64,000 bases of DNA. Source: Saposhnikovia divaricata. Lineage: Eukaryota > Streptophyta > Magnoliopsida > Apiales > Apiaceae. The translations under genes and the position numbers were made by a program. The number at the start of each line of letters is the position of its first letter. The first letter of the stretch is position 1. Positions 33,311 to 46,800 of this stretch are shown piece after piece. The notes under the pieces are model-generated. The model was given only the letters and a program-made list of their open reading frames with translations. It had not been told where the DNA came from and did not search any database. The stretch covers positions 201,559,716 to 201,623,715 of the forward strand of contig CM071594.1 in the NCBI GenBank assembly GCA_036435485.1, written 5' to 3'.

Positions 33311-36300
33311 TTAAAACTTTTTATTAAGTAATGATAAAATGAGGAACAATGATTCCGATAACAAGGTCACCAGCTCTAATGAATGGTGGTTTCAAAGAAC
33401 AATGATTGTAATGAATGGATATTGCTTTGGACAATGATCCTGATGCATTGGTATATTGTCAGAATAGAGTAATTCGATGGTTGAGAACCTAGATAAGAAT
33501 AATCTACCATCCAGGAAGGAGCTAATGGATCCTTGAAGGGAAATGAGTACGTGCATAGTATTTCCCGTACGTGTATAGTGTTTCCCGTACGTGCATAGTG
33601 TTTCCTGTACGTGCATAGTAATTTGGTGGATGAATAGTGATTTTGTAAGTTGGAAAACTTTTCACGCCACCCTATGTACGGGACGTGATATGGATGTTTC
33701 GAAGTCATATTAGTAATACGCGGAGGAAATAAGTGAATGCAGAGACGATCGGAATTCAGAAATTCCAAATTCTTTTTCGGTATAATATTTGACCGGACAG
33801 TGGATTAAATATTATTATAATCCAAGAATTGAGATATTAACTTTGAGGATTTGATATTTTGGGATGTTATTATATTTGAATTAAGAATGAAGGTAGGAAA
33901 CCACTGAGGAGTGGTTATGGCTACAATGTAATAATTGATATTTGGAAAGAATGAATGGAATTCGACTTTATTATTTCTATGTCTTGAAGAATGCTAAAGG
34001 GTAACAACATAGGTAAGAATAATCTATCTTCTAAGGGAATAAGATATGGCAATTTCAAGCAGGAGAATATTCTCATGTCATCCAGATCGGTAACGATTAA
34101 TCCAGTAGTTCCGTAAAAAGGATAAGGAACGATCGAAAGAGAATACGGACAATTGTACCACCCTAAGAGAACAAGTAAAGAATACAGAATGAATAGTGTT
34201 GTGGTGGGAGTATATAATAATATGAGACGACACTATATAGAAGTATTCGGAACGGATTTCCGAGTTCGTATTAGTGATCCAGGGGGAAAATAAGTGTATG
34301 TAAAAGCTGTCGGATTCTGAAAAACCGCACTTTTATTTTCTCCGAGAGTTCCCTGGACACTGATAGCCTTAAGTATTTAACGAATGGATTTAAGGAATAT
34401 AAATTGGAAAGTTAGAATGAAAGATGGAGAATGAAAGTATTATTATTAAAGAGGATTCCCGGTAAACCCTAATTAGAAATCCGTGAAATATTCCTACAAA
34501 CGATCAATCGAAACGGGCAATAACCGGACACAGAAACAAGCAGAGGAAGCAAGAGTCTTGTGCAAGCTACTAGCATAAAATATCTAGTAACCAAACTAGA
34601 ATCAAGTAACTAGCATGCTTAGAGATTTAAACTAGTACTTTGCAAGCAACCACTTGGTTAGCCTTAGCACCATCCAAAACTCAACACTTGTCTTGCCAAA
34701 TACATCACCCCATGCATCATCACTTTATTAAAGCAACCAAGGATGAGATATTATGTTAAACATATCACTTTATGCATTATTGTCAAGAGCAACCAAGCAA
34801 AACTCCTCCTCCCCCCATTATTCCATCCATTCGGCTATTTCCTTAATTCCAAATCCAAAGTCCAAGCTCCCACCATCATTTGATCTTGTAATTTTTAAGG
34901 TGAGTCCTATAATTCAAGAAACTAATCTCCTAGAAATTTCAAGCCCAAATTCCTTTGTTTCCATTTTCAAAGAAATCATCAAAGACTAGGGTGAATAGTG
35001 ATTTTCAAGAACAACTCTTGATTTTCTTGATTTCTAGGATGATCTAAGCTTGGTTATGGGTATACAAGGACTATGCAAAGCTTAGCAAGGTCTTTACACA
35101 CTCCAAGGAAGGTATAAAGCTCTTGAAACCCTAACCCTTGTTTGAGATTTAAGCATGTTTATGATAGTTATAACTTAGTTATGGTTATGTTAAGATTATA
35201 AGCATGATTATGTATGGATTTTGGATTAATGATGTAAATAGCTAGATGAACGGAAAGGCATTGCTTGGCCTCAGTTCATGTATATAAGTCATGTATATGT
35301 TGTTTGGGTTGGATACTATGTTTATGGGAAGATTCGAAATTGGTAGATATTCGATTTACAGCCGTTATAATGCCCGATTTTGCAATACCATGTTTTGTAT
35401 GCCATTTTCCATGTCGAACCCCTACTGTCCAGAGACCTTATCTGCCATGATACGATAGGTAATGTTCTAAGCTTCGTTTTGATATAAAGATCACGTGAAA
35501 TGGACTTACGGTTTAGGATTTATGACCAAATTACTAAAAGTAGTTCGAATCCGTAAACGAAAGTTCGTAACTGTAATTGAACCCTCGTAAACAATGTAAC
35601 GTCATGGCGAATCTTGGTAAATAAATACTAGAGGTAAAAAGGAAGGCGTGAAAGAAAACCGTATGTCAAAAGGATCATTTTTTTGATTTATTAAAAATGT
35701 TCGAGTCGAGGTTAAACGCGAACGAACCCCTAAAAGACGACTCTTTTATAACTTCGGTAAAACACTTAGAAAACGGGCGATAAAACTCGGAGTATAATAT
35801 TGGTTCGTAACGATCAACCTTAGAACTCATATGACTTAAGTATGTCCCAAGTATAAGTGCAGTGACATGTCGTATTAACGAACGAATGTCGGGTCGGATC
35901 AGTGAGAATAAGTAATCCACTAAAAGGGGTATAACGAGATAACTCGAGAACGTGTTTCGAATTAAGTATAACTTAACTTTTAATATGTTAAGTGATTAAT
36001 CCCGAATGCCTTGGCTATTTATAGATCACCAAGCTGAACCGGGACCCGCTACCACAACCCCTTACCGTACTCGACTACCAGGCAAGTTTCAATTCCCTTC
36101 TTTTAGGCTGTTGTTGTGATTGAATAAATATATATATATGATTGCTGATATACATATGCCATTGCATGCATGCCTACTTTCAAGTTGAATTGATATACTT
36201 GTTCCCTGAAGGTTATTGTTGGCTTATAAGCTAGATAGTTATATATCAGTTATAAGCCGGTTATTGTAAGACCCTCATAGAAGGGCGTATACATCTTATT

Positions 36301-38368
36301 AATCAAATATAGACCGGGAGTCAATATTCCTTGATATATCGAGATTACCTCGGAAGAAAATATTTAAGTAAATATTTTCTATTATTCAGGCGACGAATAC
36401 TATTTGAATATTCGGTCGAGATTATTTATTTAATGATCCTTACTTCAAATAATTATTTGAACGTAACTATTCAACGAATAATATTTCTCAATATTCATTC
36501 AGAGTCGAATTGATTATCGACTATTATTTCGAATATTCTTCTAAAGATGAGACTATTAAATGAATATTAATTGGATATTCTTTTAGAATATTATTTTATT
36601 AAATAAATATTACTTTTGAATATTCATTTAAGATATTAAATACTTGATGAATATTATTTTAATATTCATCTGAAGCTTGATTTAATTATCGAATATTATC
36701 TCGAATATTCCTTAAGGCTTGGATTACTAAATGAATATTACTTGATATTCATTTAGGATATTATTCATTAAATGAATATTACTTTTGAATACTCATTTAA
36801 ATTCCTAATTAATTATGAATATTACCTTAAATATTCTTTTCAGGTCTTATTAATTAATGAATATTGTTTTGAATATTCATTTAAATATTTATTTATTCAA
36901 TAAATATTCTCCTGATATTTCTTCAGGGATTATTTTGAGAAATACTCTGATTAAAGATATTCTTTCATATTCCCAAATATTCTTTAAATATTTTAACTCA
37001 ATAAATATTCTCTGGATATTTATTCCATACTTAGAATAATCTCGATAAGGTATATCTTCTTCGATTATTACAGAAAATATTTCGAAGTCATATTATTATT
37101 AATCTTATATCAAGAAGGGTTCTCAGACATCATTCTTCTTTGAGTCTATCTCCTTAATAATAAGGGAACCTTACTTGGAAAATGTTATTTATCTTGTCGA
37201 CTTCCCGGTCATAAAGTATTCCCTTCACCCGCAACTCGGGTGCTGTTGACTTATTAAGTCGTTGCATACCTTCTCATCTTTCGAGGGGTAAGATTACTGG
37301 AACAAGTTGATATCCGTTACCAAGTAATAACTTGGAAGTTATTGGTAAATTTTCCTTTCCAACTAGATACGACTACTTTGTGGAGTCTTATCAACAAGTA
37401 TTATACTTGGGGAAAGGGGGACGAACGTTACATTCAGAATCATGAATTCTATTTGAACTAGGAGTCGTGTAAGAGGCCGAGTAGCGCCGGTCCATCCTCT
37501 TTGGCCCAACCGTTGGCCGGGGAGAGCTAGCAAGGCGGTATACAAGTAAAGCCGTCAGTTCTTCCTTCTACCGGTAGTAAATCTAAATTGAGCTGTACGA
37601 TCTCGACTGATCATCAAGATTGGAACAGCGGGCGCGGTGAATACTCCATCATTGGTTCATCATCCAAATTTATTTATTTCCTACAACATGATTACTGTTG
37701 GCAGAGTTGGAAAAGGGTCATAACTGGAATTGCAACCTTTTCTTGCAAGTTCCTCTTCTTAATAACAATAAGAATATCTCGCTTACTTTGATGTAGCAGA
37801 TATTTCTACAAACAAATACTTTAAGTTACCTTGTAACTTCATCGTTCATATTATACTGGCATCATTTCCGTAAATGCCTGGCATATGGTTTGAAAGATAC
37901 TTTTGAACTGTTATACATTATCGTTCAGTTATATATTATTGTTGGTGGCCTATTGCTCACCCTTGCTTTATTATTATATCACAACAACAGCTAGACCAGA
38001 TGACTCGCACAAGGTGCACTCGACGCGGGCGAGGACGATGAGACTACCAGAGCTGAAGAAGAAGCTATTGGTAGGGTATATTTATTCTTTCAGTACCAAG
38101 AATATGGTATAGTATGACTTATGTAAATGGATGGCAAAGAGTATGTATTATATTGAAATTCTTTTGGTTTGTAAGAACTCATAATGTGATTAATAAAAAT
38201 TTGATTGTTACTCTGATTTCATCTCTGGGACTATAACGGGTGTGTTTTATATTGTTGTGTGGGTTATAGAGACGTAATTTATTTTATGTTAAGGAAAGTT
38301 CAATTGTTGTGGACAGAATTGGAAACCGTAACCACCGGATCCCGGACCCCGGATCTGGGGGTGTTACA
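33284..38368 (+). repeat. 5' LTR of the nested element (5,085 bp)
   Basis: Contains four copies of a 21 bp unit (CGTACGTGCATAGTGTTTCC, 33548-33622), an AT-rich part full of GAATATT (36330-37060) and a leader ORF starting MTRTRCTRRG at 38000. Frames at 33376-33768 (minus), 34753-34989, 35265-35450 and others occur in both LTRs and have no recognisable content. Confidence 0.9.
36330..37060. repeat. GAATATT-rich segment of the LTR
   Basis: Dozens of copies of AATATTC/GAATATT, many within palindromes such as AAATGAATATT...AATATTCATTT. The same segment is present at about 46850-47580. It may form hairpins in the transcript. Confidence 0.6.
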
Positions 38369-38372
38369 GAAG

Positions 38373-38384
38373 TGGTATCAGAGC
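38373..38384 (+). other. Primer binding site of the nested element
   Basis: TGGTATCAGAGC four bases after the LTR, the same spacing as in the Tekay element at 9997. Confidence 0.9.
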
Positions 38385-41300
38385 GTACGTTATAAACCCC
38401 AGAGATGAGGTGACGTTAAAACAATAAATTCAATAAGATAATAAGAACTCTTGCCAAGTTCATAGTCGGACTACTTAATGTAGTGATGACATATAAAACC
38501 CTTATGGGAACTCTTAAGTATAATGATAGTAACTTAGCTCGATATCGTATCGACGAGTAAGGCGACTGACCTTGAGGCATACGAGCAACAGCGCGATGAT
38601 GCTTTATATGCTGAAGATCAGCGGATAAATCGATAGAGTACCCTACTGGAGACCCGGAAGAGGTTCCAGCAGATAAGGAAAATCCTGTTAGGATAAGGAG
38701 CTTACCCATGGGTAATGAGGGTCGCAGCCAGAATGACTGTGATGATTAAGAAATGGTGCTCAGAAAAGTGAGTATAAAGAACCGAGATATTATTAAGAGA
38801 TCTGAAGATGCATGTTGAATTCATAGCCGGACTACCAGATGTAGTACCAGCAAGAAAGAAGGATTGGAAGAATTACTTGAGATCTTATACGGAAGAAGAT
38901 GAGAATCCTTAGAGATTTTCATCTTAACAAAGAAAGAGCTAGAGGGAAGTATGATTATCAAAGACATCGATTTAGGGCGAGGAGCAGAGTCCCTAGGAAT
39001 AGTTGAGAAGGAGGCAGTAAGTGCCATATCATTTGATAAATGAATTAGTATGAATATGGTCAGTAATAATTCGCCATGAGAAGGCAGGTGTCGTAGGTTG
39101 TAAATTATGGAACCAAATTGAGGTTGATAAGGTGGTTTTATTAAGGAAAATGTTCATTTTATGAATGAATCATTTAGAAAGTAAAGACATTGGGAAGTGA
39201 TAGCATGATTGGGTAAAGTTATATAAGGAAATAGTAAGCAAGACAATGATCTCAGAACCTACCGGAAGATAAGACTAGTGAGTCAAGATGAACTCGTAAT
39301 GAGACTACTGCCAGAGACTGAGTATAGAGTTAATTCAACTCAGTTAAATGATGAACCAGAAACGTTAGATGCATGTGATTCAGAGGAATATTAAATTCCT
39401 TCTTCTCTTTGAATGGATTATAGTAGTACCTCAAGTTTATTCCGATGCGGAATTATAATAGATCAAGTAATATGATCAGTAGTTAAAGAGAAAAATGTGA
39501 GAAAATCTTCCTGGAGCTAAAAGGTGAAATTGGTAATGACCAAGAGCTGGCATTGCTTAATGGAAAAAGGAGACTTTGTGCTTCCAATGACGCTTCGCAT
39601 AAAGGGTTAGGTATACCGACATTTGGTAGTATTGAATATCAGGACGTTGTGACAGGTTTCAGTTTGAAACTATTGATTCCCTTCTAAGGGATGGATATAA
39701 TTGATTCCTCTCCAGTGGGTAAACTTCCAATCTGATGATGATTATTTCGTTAACTATGACTGCTTATGATTCCACCTGCTTGGAGGTTCATAGAACTATT
39801 CTTCAGGTTTCGAAACTGGTCTCCTTAATGTTACCAGTAGGTGAGTAGATTGATCAAAATTTCCCTGAGTCTGGAAAGGAATTCGGTGAATTTTGGCAAA
39901 CCTTGTCTTTCTGATTATCAGGGAATGTGATGGAAGAGAGTAAAAATTGGAGCAAACCCTGTGATTTGGGTAAGGATGCTGTAAAATGGGTTAGTAAACG
40001 GACCCTGAACATTACGATCGACGGTAGTGATAAAATGATGAAGTGAGAATGGACGAAAACAGGAAATGTAAGTAAGAAATTAGCCGGACGGAGAAACTCC
40101 GGGATTGACTTAAGTAAAAAGGCAATTATGCCAGGAATGGTAAGCTTGCGTGGCAAGCGGGATTGATAAGAATAGTTGGAAAGATAAAAGTGGAGGAAAG
40201 GTGACCAGAGACGGTGCCGAGTAGTCGATTAAGACTTATATGGAGTAAAGTTTTGGAAAGGTAGAAAGGTATCAAAGAAGAAGGCACTATGCCGGAAATT
40301 GCTAGAAAAGTAATGCTATTAGCCAACCCCTAAAATCAGATATTTTTATGGCCAGTTGAGGCCAAGTCACAACGGACTATAAAGTGACTAGACCAACAAT
40401 GAAAAGATAAAGCAGGGTTGCTTCTAAGAAAGCACCGACTGCAAGGGCTTTTGATATAAAGGAAACATTAATGAGATCGTTTGAATCTTCGGCCGAACAA
40501 CCCATGTTTTGATTGGGAATTCACTAGACCTTTTTGGGATGGGGTCACCCGTACTAAAGTGACTCATGTGTATATGGTTGTCCAAGATTTCGAGTAAAAT
40601 GGAAGTATAGTGACTTGAGATGTATGATGTTAGGGTATCATGAATACCATGAATATATTATGACGGAGGAAAGTAAACAATGAAGGTATATGAAGAGGGT
40701 ATAGAAAAGGTCAGAAATTGAACAGTATGCTGTAGGAATTTTGTCTAAGGCAAGTACCTTTGCGAAGAACGATAAGCACTAAGAGATTCACGTTGAACTC
40801 GACCAATCTCTTCCAGAACATCCTTGCTACCATTAACAAGTTCGGTAAGAGAAGAGATAGGCATACGTTGCCTTTTTGGAAGGCCAAATAGGCTGACAAC
40901 TATCTGAAAGAAGAGGGTGGCATTAAACCACCGATCGATTATCAAATGAGAATGATTGAAAAGAGACCTTTATTAAGGATACATGATCTGATTGCCAATT
41001 ATAAGATGCAAGAATTCCTTGGCAGTTGAATTAAGGATAGGATATCCATAAATTAAGACAAACCCTGGGAAATGCACAAGGGGTGGCATTAACCCTAATA
41101 ACGACATTATGACTTCAGATGATATGAGCTGGACTTGCTAAGGCAACAATGACCGGTAAGGATTATTAAAAAGGGTTCTGGAAAGAACATGGATAGAATT
41201 ATTAGAGTATTGATCAATGACATTTTGATATACCCGGTACCTAGAAAATACCGGAGGAAGGATGAGGATGACCTAGGAAACCTTACAAGGAAAAAGGTAA

Positions 41301-43780
41301 TATTCCGAACTTCAAAATGGAAGTTTGGTAAGGAATGTATGACATCGTAACAATTATGCCAGATGAGGCATGTATGAAACCCTGAGGAAGTATGGGTTGA
41401 ACCTATAAAGATTGAGATTATCCTAAGATAAAGAAAGAACTAAGAAAAGAAGTATCCTAAGTAGGATTGAGAATAAACGTGATAAAGTTCCCACGGGTAT
41501 GTGGAAGCAATGACTTATGGAAATGACTGATAGTTATATTTTCTCCTTCAGCAGAGCTTAAGGGAGAATGCTTTAACCCAACAGTGATGGGAATGAGGTA
41601 GAAAAACTTGAGCTGGAATGTACCCAGAAAACATGGGTTACAAGAAATCATTATCATCAAGAAAGGCCAATGAGGTGGCCGACAATCTAAGTATAAAGGA
41701 ATAATTACAAATGTTCATACCGAAGAAACAGGATGATATTTGGAAGGACCTTGAAGGTCATATCGGAATGGAGGAATTTACATTCCTTCTAATGACTGTG
41801 CAAGAATTAACAGTAATAATAGTTTAAGTAAAGATTCGATTCCTGATGAAGTCTTAAGCATATTACGTACCTTAGAAGGTCCCGTTTTGAGGCAAACCAG
41901 GACCATGGTACAAAATTGATGAAGTAAACCATTAAGTTTCCAGTCTTTTATGGAAGATGCATAAGTGATAGTTTCATCAACCGGGCCTAGCTGCGATGCT
42001 TGAAACTCTTCTGCAATTCTATCTGCTTCACGTTATATCTACATCAAGTTCAGGAAGTGTTCCTTATGGATAAGGAATAATGATTACTTTGTCTCCCTAA
42101 GGGATTTGAAACCCGTAGGGTTAGCTATTAACGCACAACGTAAACAACAAGCGATGGTGATTCTTCTAAGAAAGGAGATGACAACGTAAAGATAAAGAAA
42201 GTGCTGCTATTGATAAGCTAAATGGCATGTTGATGAATGACAAGCAAGTTTGTGTTAGTATACTTCTGCACAAACAAGATAGAGAATATGAGGTTGATAA
42301 TTCGTGATGCTAAACGTATTCCCGTAGAAAGAATTAATGAGACTTGGAGGGAAGGGCAGTTGAGCCCAAGACTTATTGGGCCACTTGAGAGTTTAAAGTG
42401 TTCGGACGGTGGTATTCGAGCCAGCCTTACCCCCAAAATTATAGCACGGTCATAACGGGTTTTCATGTGGCCAGGCTACGCCAGTAAAATGCAGATGTTC
42501 AACAGATGATAGGAGTACGAGCATGTAGATATACGACCTGGTCTGACTTACGAAAGACAACCTGTGGAAAACCACGGATAGAAAAGAACAAGTAATGAGA
42601 AACAAGGTTGGCAGAAGTAAATTATATGAATCTAAGTTAAAGGAATCGGGCCAGATTCATTTCGGAAAGTTTAAATTGGAAATAACGTGATGATTATAGA
42701 ATAAATGAGACGGAATACCGATAAGGAGGTACCAAGTGCAAAAAGGTGTCTCAATAAAGAGGTGAAGGTGAAAGTAAATAATAGAAATGAGTAAGAATCA
42801 GCTAATAAGAAGGATGTGATTGATAAAGAAAAGGCTGGGGAAGCAACTACGGAATGAGAAGCAAGGAATGTTATGAATGGGTTTTCTAATGAATTCTCAG
42901 GATGACAACCTGATAGTGTCAATATTATAGTTATGAAAAGCTAGTAACATGATATGGGATGTCAGTAATAATGATATCAAGTGAGAAATCTAAGATTTAA
43001 CCTGGAAGGTTGAAGGACTTCCCGAATGTGAGTATCGCTAAGATTGAACAAGAGTATTTGTCCATAGAATAATGGACAAAGCAGCAAGATATGTTGACAC
43101 GTGAGATTGCGATCAAATAGTACTGGATATAATTATGATTAATTTCTTCTTTGATGAACCTCTATAGTTCAGAGGTAAAATTCTGAGTACGATATTCTAC
43201 AATCATGAAAGCTTTCTATAATCCTTTAGAACTCTTTTCTCTTCCTCTCTCTTATTCATCTTCTTTATGAATTGAGAAGAACAACCCTTTTAGGAGGGGA
43301 GGTACTGCTACGTGTCTATCTGTCTATGTGATAGAAGTCTAAGTGGAATGCCATGACTTGTTTAATTGCTTGTCAAGTACTAAAGGCTGGCCCCCTTCTG
43401 TACTAACTATGCAATATAACAAATGTTCAATTGATCATAGTGATCTCTCAATAAATCTTTCCACTTCTCTATATTGATCGAGATTGCGAAGATTAAAGCG
43501 ATCAGGAAATGCACAGTACGAGCGAGGTTACCTCCAAATCGTAGGGTGATAGTGATACCAATGTTACTGCAGGTATCAATAAGGATAAGACTGAGTAAGT
43601 GTATAACCCGGATAGTGAGTTGTACAAAAAGTAGCAACGTTGATGGAAAAAGGATAAAGTATGAATGGTTAGCACTAGAAGATGTGCTGAGGAAGGGTAG
43701 AACGACTAAGAATTGATCGGGAAGCTAAAGAGTGAACGACAGGCAAACGACTCTTTGCTTCCTACCTGATTCCGGGACGG
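38385..43780 (+). pseudogene. Decayed chromovirus interior (ORF0, gag-pol relics)
   Basis: Short matches to the Tekay polyprotein remain: ORF0 start (about 38578), an RNase H motif SDASHKGLG-like (39568-39612), the knuckle-protease linker ASKKAPTARAFD (about 40412-40455), the RT motif NDILIYP in place of DDILIYS (41206-41270), the VADALSRK end of RNase H (about 41664-41700), the integrase C-terminus (42331-42400) and chromodomain (42520-42610). They are broken by many indels. The first RNase H relic is out of order, ahead of the gag/protease relic, so the interior has also been rearranged. No frame longer than about 130 codons is present. Confidence 0.65.
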
Positions 43781-43785
43781 AATCC

Positions 43786-43802
43786 TTTTAAGGAGGGGAG
43801 AC
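43786..43802 (+). other. Polypurine tract of the nested element
   Basis: AAGGAGGGGAGAC directly before the 3' LTR. A second, similar tract (TTTTAGGAGGGGAGG, about 43288-43302) lies 500 bp upstream. Confidence 0.8.
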
Positions 43803-46800
43803 TGTAAGAACCCCAAATTTTGGATATAATTAAAACTTTTTATTAAGTAATGATAAAATGAGGAACAATGATTCCGATAACAAGGTCACCAGCTCTAATG
43901 AATGGTGGTTTCAAAGAACAATGATTGTAATGAATGGATATTGCTTTGGACAATGATCCTGATGCATTGGTATATTGTCAGAATAGAGTAATTCGATGGT
44001 TGAGAACCTAGATAAGAATAATCTACCATCCAGGAAGGAGCTAATGGATCCTTGAAGGGAAATGAGTACGTGCATAGTATTTCCCGTACGTGTATAGTGT
44101 TTCCCGTACGTGCATAGTGTTTCCTGTACGTGCATAGTAATTTGGTGGATGAATAGTGATTTTGTAAGTTGGAAAACTTTTCACGCCACCCTATGTACGG
44201 GACGTGATATGGATGTTTCGAAGTCATATTAGTAATACGCGGAGGAAATAAGTGAATGCAGAGACGATCGGAATTCAGAAATTCCAAATTCTTTTTCGGT
44301 ATAATATTTGACCGGACAGTGGATTAAATATTATTATAATCCAAGAATTGAGATATTAACTTTGAGGATTTGATATTTTGGGATGTTATTATATTTGAAT
44401 TAAGAATGAAGGTAGGAAACCACTGAGGAGTGGTTATGGCTACAATGTAATAATTGATATTTGGAAAGAATGAATGGAATTCGACTTTATTATTTCTATG
44501 TCTTGAAGAATGCTAAAGGGTAACAACATAGGTAAGAATAATCTATCTTCTAAGGGAATAAGATATGGCAATTTCAAGCAGGAGAATATTCTCATGTCAT
44601 CCAGATCGGTAACGATTAATCCAGTAGTTCCGTAAAAAGGATAAGGAACGATCGAAAGAGAATACGGACAATTGTACCACCCTAAGAGAACAAGTAAAGA
44701 ATACAGAATGAATAGTGTTGTGGTGGGAGTATATAATAATATGAGACGACACTATATAGAAGTATTCGGAACGGATTTCCGAGTTCGTATTAGTGATCCA
44801 GGGGGAAAATAAGTGTATGTAAAAGCTGTCGGATTCTGAAAAACCGCACTTTTATTTTCTCCGAGAGTTCCCTGGACACTGATAGCCTTAAGTATTTAAC
44901 GAATGGATTTAAGGAATATAAATTGGAAAGTTAGAATGAAAGATGGAGAATGAAAGTATTATTATTAAAGAGGATTCCCGGTAAACCCTAATTAGAAAAC
45001 CATGAAATATTCCTACAAACGATCAATCGAAACGGGCAATAACCGGACACAGAAACAAGCAGAGGAAGCAAGAGTCTTGTGCAAGCTACTAGCATAAAAT
45101 ATCTAGTAACCAAACTAGAATCAAGTAACTAGCATGCTTAGAGATTTAAACTAGTACTTTGCAAGCAACCACTTGGTTAGCCTTAGCACCATCCAAAACT
45201 CAACACTTGTCTTGCCAAATACATCACCCCATGCATCATCACTTTATTAAAGCAACCAAGGATGAGATATTATGTTAAACATATCACTTTATGCATTATT
45301 GTCAAGAGCAACCAAGCAAAACTCCTCCTCCCCCCATTATTCCATCCATTCGGCTATTTCCTTAATTCCAAATCCAAAGTCCAAGCTCCCACCATCATTT
45401 GATCTTGTAATTTTTAAGGTGAGTCCTATAATTCAAGAAACTAATCTCCTAGAAATTTCAAGCCCAAATTCCTTTGTTTCCATTTTCAAAGAAATCATCA
45501 AAGACTAGGGTGAATAGTGATTTTCAAGAACAACTCTTGATTTTCTTGATTTCTAGGATGATCTAAGCTTGGTTATGGGTATACAAGGACTATGCAAAGC
45601 TTAGCAAGGTCTTTACACACTCCAAGGAAGGTATAAAGCTCTTGAAACCCTAACCCTTGTTTGAGATTTAAGCATGTTTATGATAGTTATAACTTAGTTA
45701 TGGTTATGTTAAGATTATAAGCATGATTATGTATGGATTTTGGATTAATGATGTAAATAGCTAGATGAACGGAAAGGCATTGCTTGGCCTCAGTTCATGT
45801 ATATAAGTCATGTATATGTTGTTTGGGTTGGATACTATGTTTATGGGAAGATTCGAAATTGGTAGATATTCGATTTACAGCCGTTATAATGCCCGATTTT
45901 GCAATACCATGTTTTGTATGCCATTTTCCATGTCGAACCCCTACTATCCAGAGACCTTATCTGCCATGATACGATAGGTAATGTTCTAAGCTTCGTTTTG
46001 ATATAAAGATCACGTGAAATGGACTTACGGTTTAGGATTTATGACCAAATTACTAAAAGTAGTTCGAATCCGTAAACGAAAGTTCGTAACTGTAATTGAA
46101 CCCTCGTAAACAATGTAACGTCATGGCGAATCTTGGTAAATAAATACTAGAGGTAAAAAGGAAGGCGTGAAAGAAAACCGTATGTCAAAAGGATCATTTT
46201 TTTGATTTATTAAAAATGTTCGAGTCGAGGTTAAACGCGAACGAACCCCTAAAAGACGACTCTTTTATAACTTCGGTAAAACACTTAGAAAACGGGCGAT
46301 AAAACTCGGAGTATAATATTGGTTCGTAACGATCAACCTTAGAACTCATATGACTTAAGTATGTCCCAAGTATAAGTGCAGTGACATGTCGTATTAACGA
46401 ACGAATGTCGGGTCGGATCAGTGAGAATAAGTAATCCACTAAAAGGGGTATAACGAGATAACTCGAGAACGTGTTTCGAATTAAGTATAACTTAACTTTT
46501 AATATGTTAAGTGATTAATCCCGAATGCCTTGGCTATTTATAGATCACCAAGCTGAACCGGGACCCGCTACCACTACCCCTTACCGTACTCGACTACCAG
46601 GCAAGTTTCAATTCCCTTCTTTTAGGCTGTTGTTGTGATTGAATAAATATATATATATGATTGCTGATATACATATGCCATTGCATGCATGCCTACTTTC
46701 AAGTTGAATTGATATACTTGTTCCCTGAAGGTTATTGTTGGCTTATAAGCTAGATAGTTATATATCAGTTATAAGCCGGTTATTGTAAGACCCTCATAGA

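Noticed and set aside
33376..33768. 130-codon minus-strand frame, also at 43895-44287
   Set aside because: It is LTR sequence covering a 21 bp repeat array; its presence twice only reflects the two LTRs.
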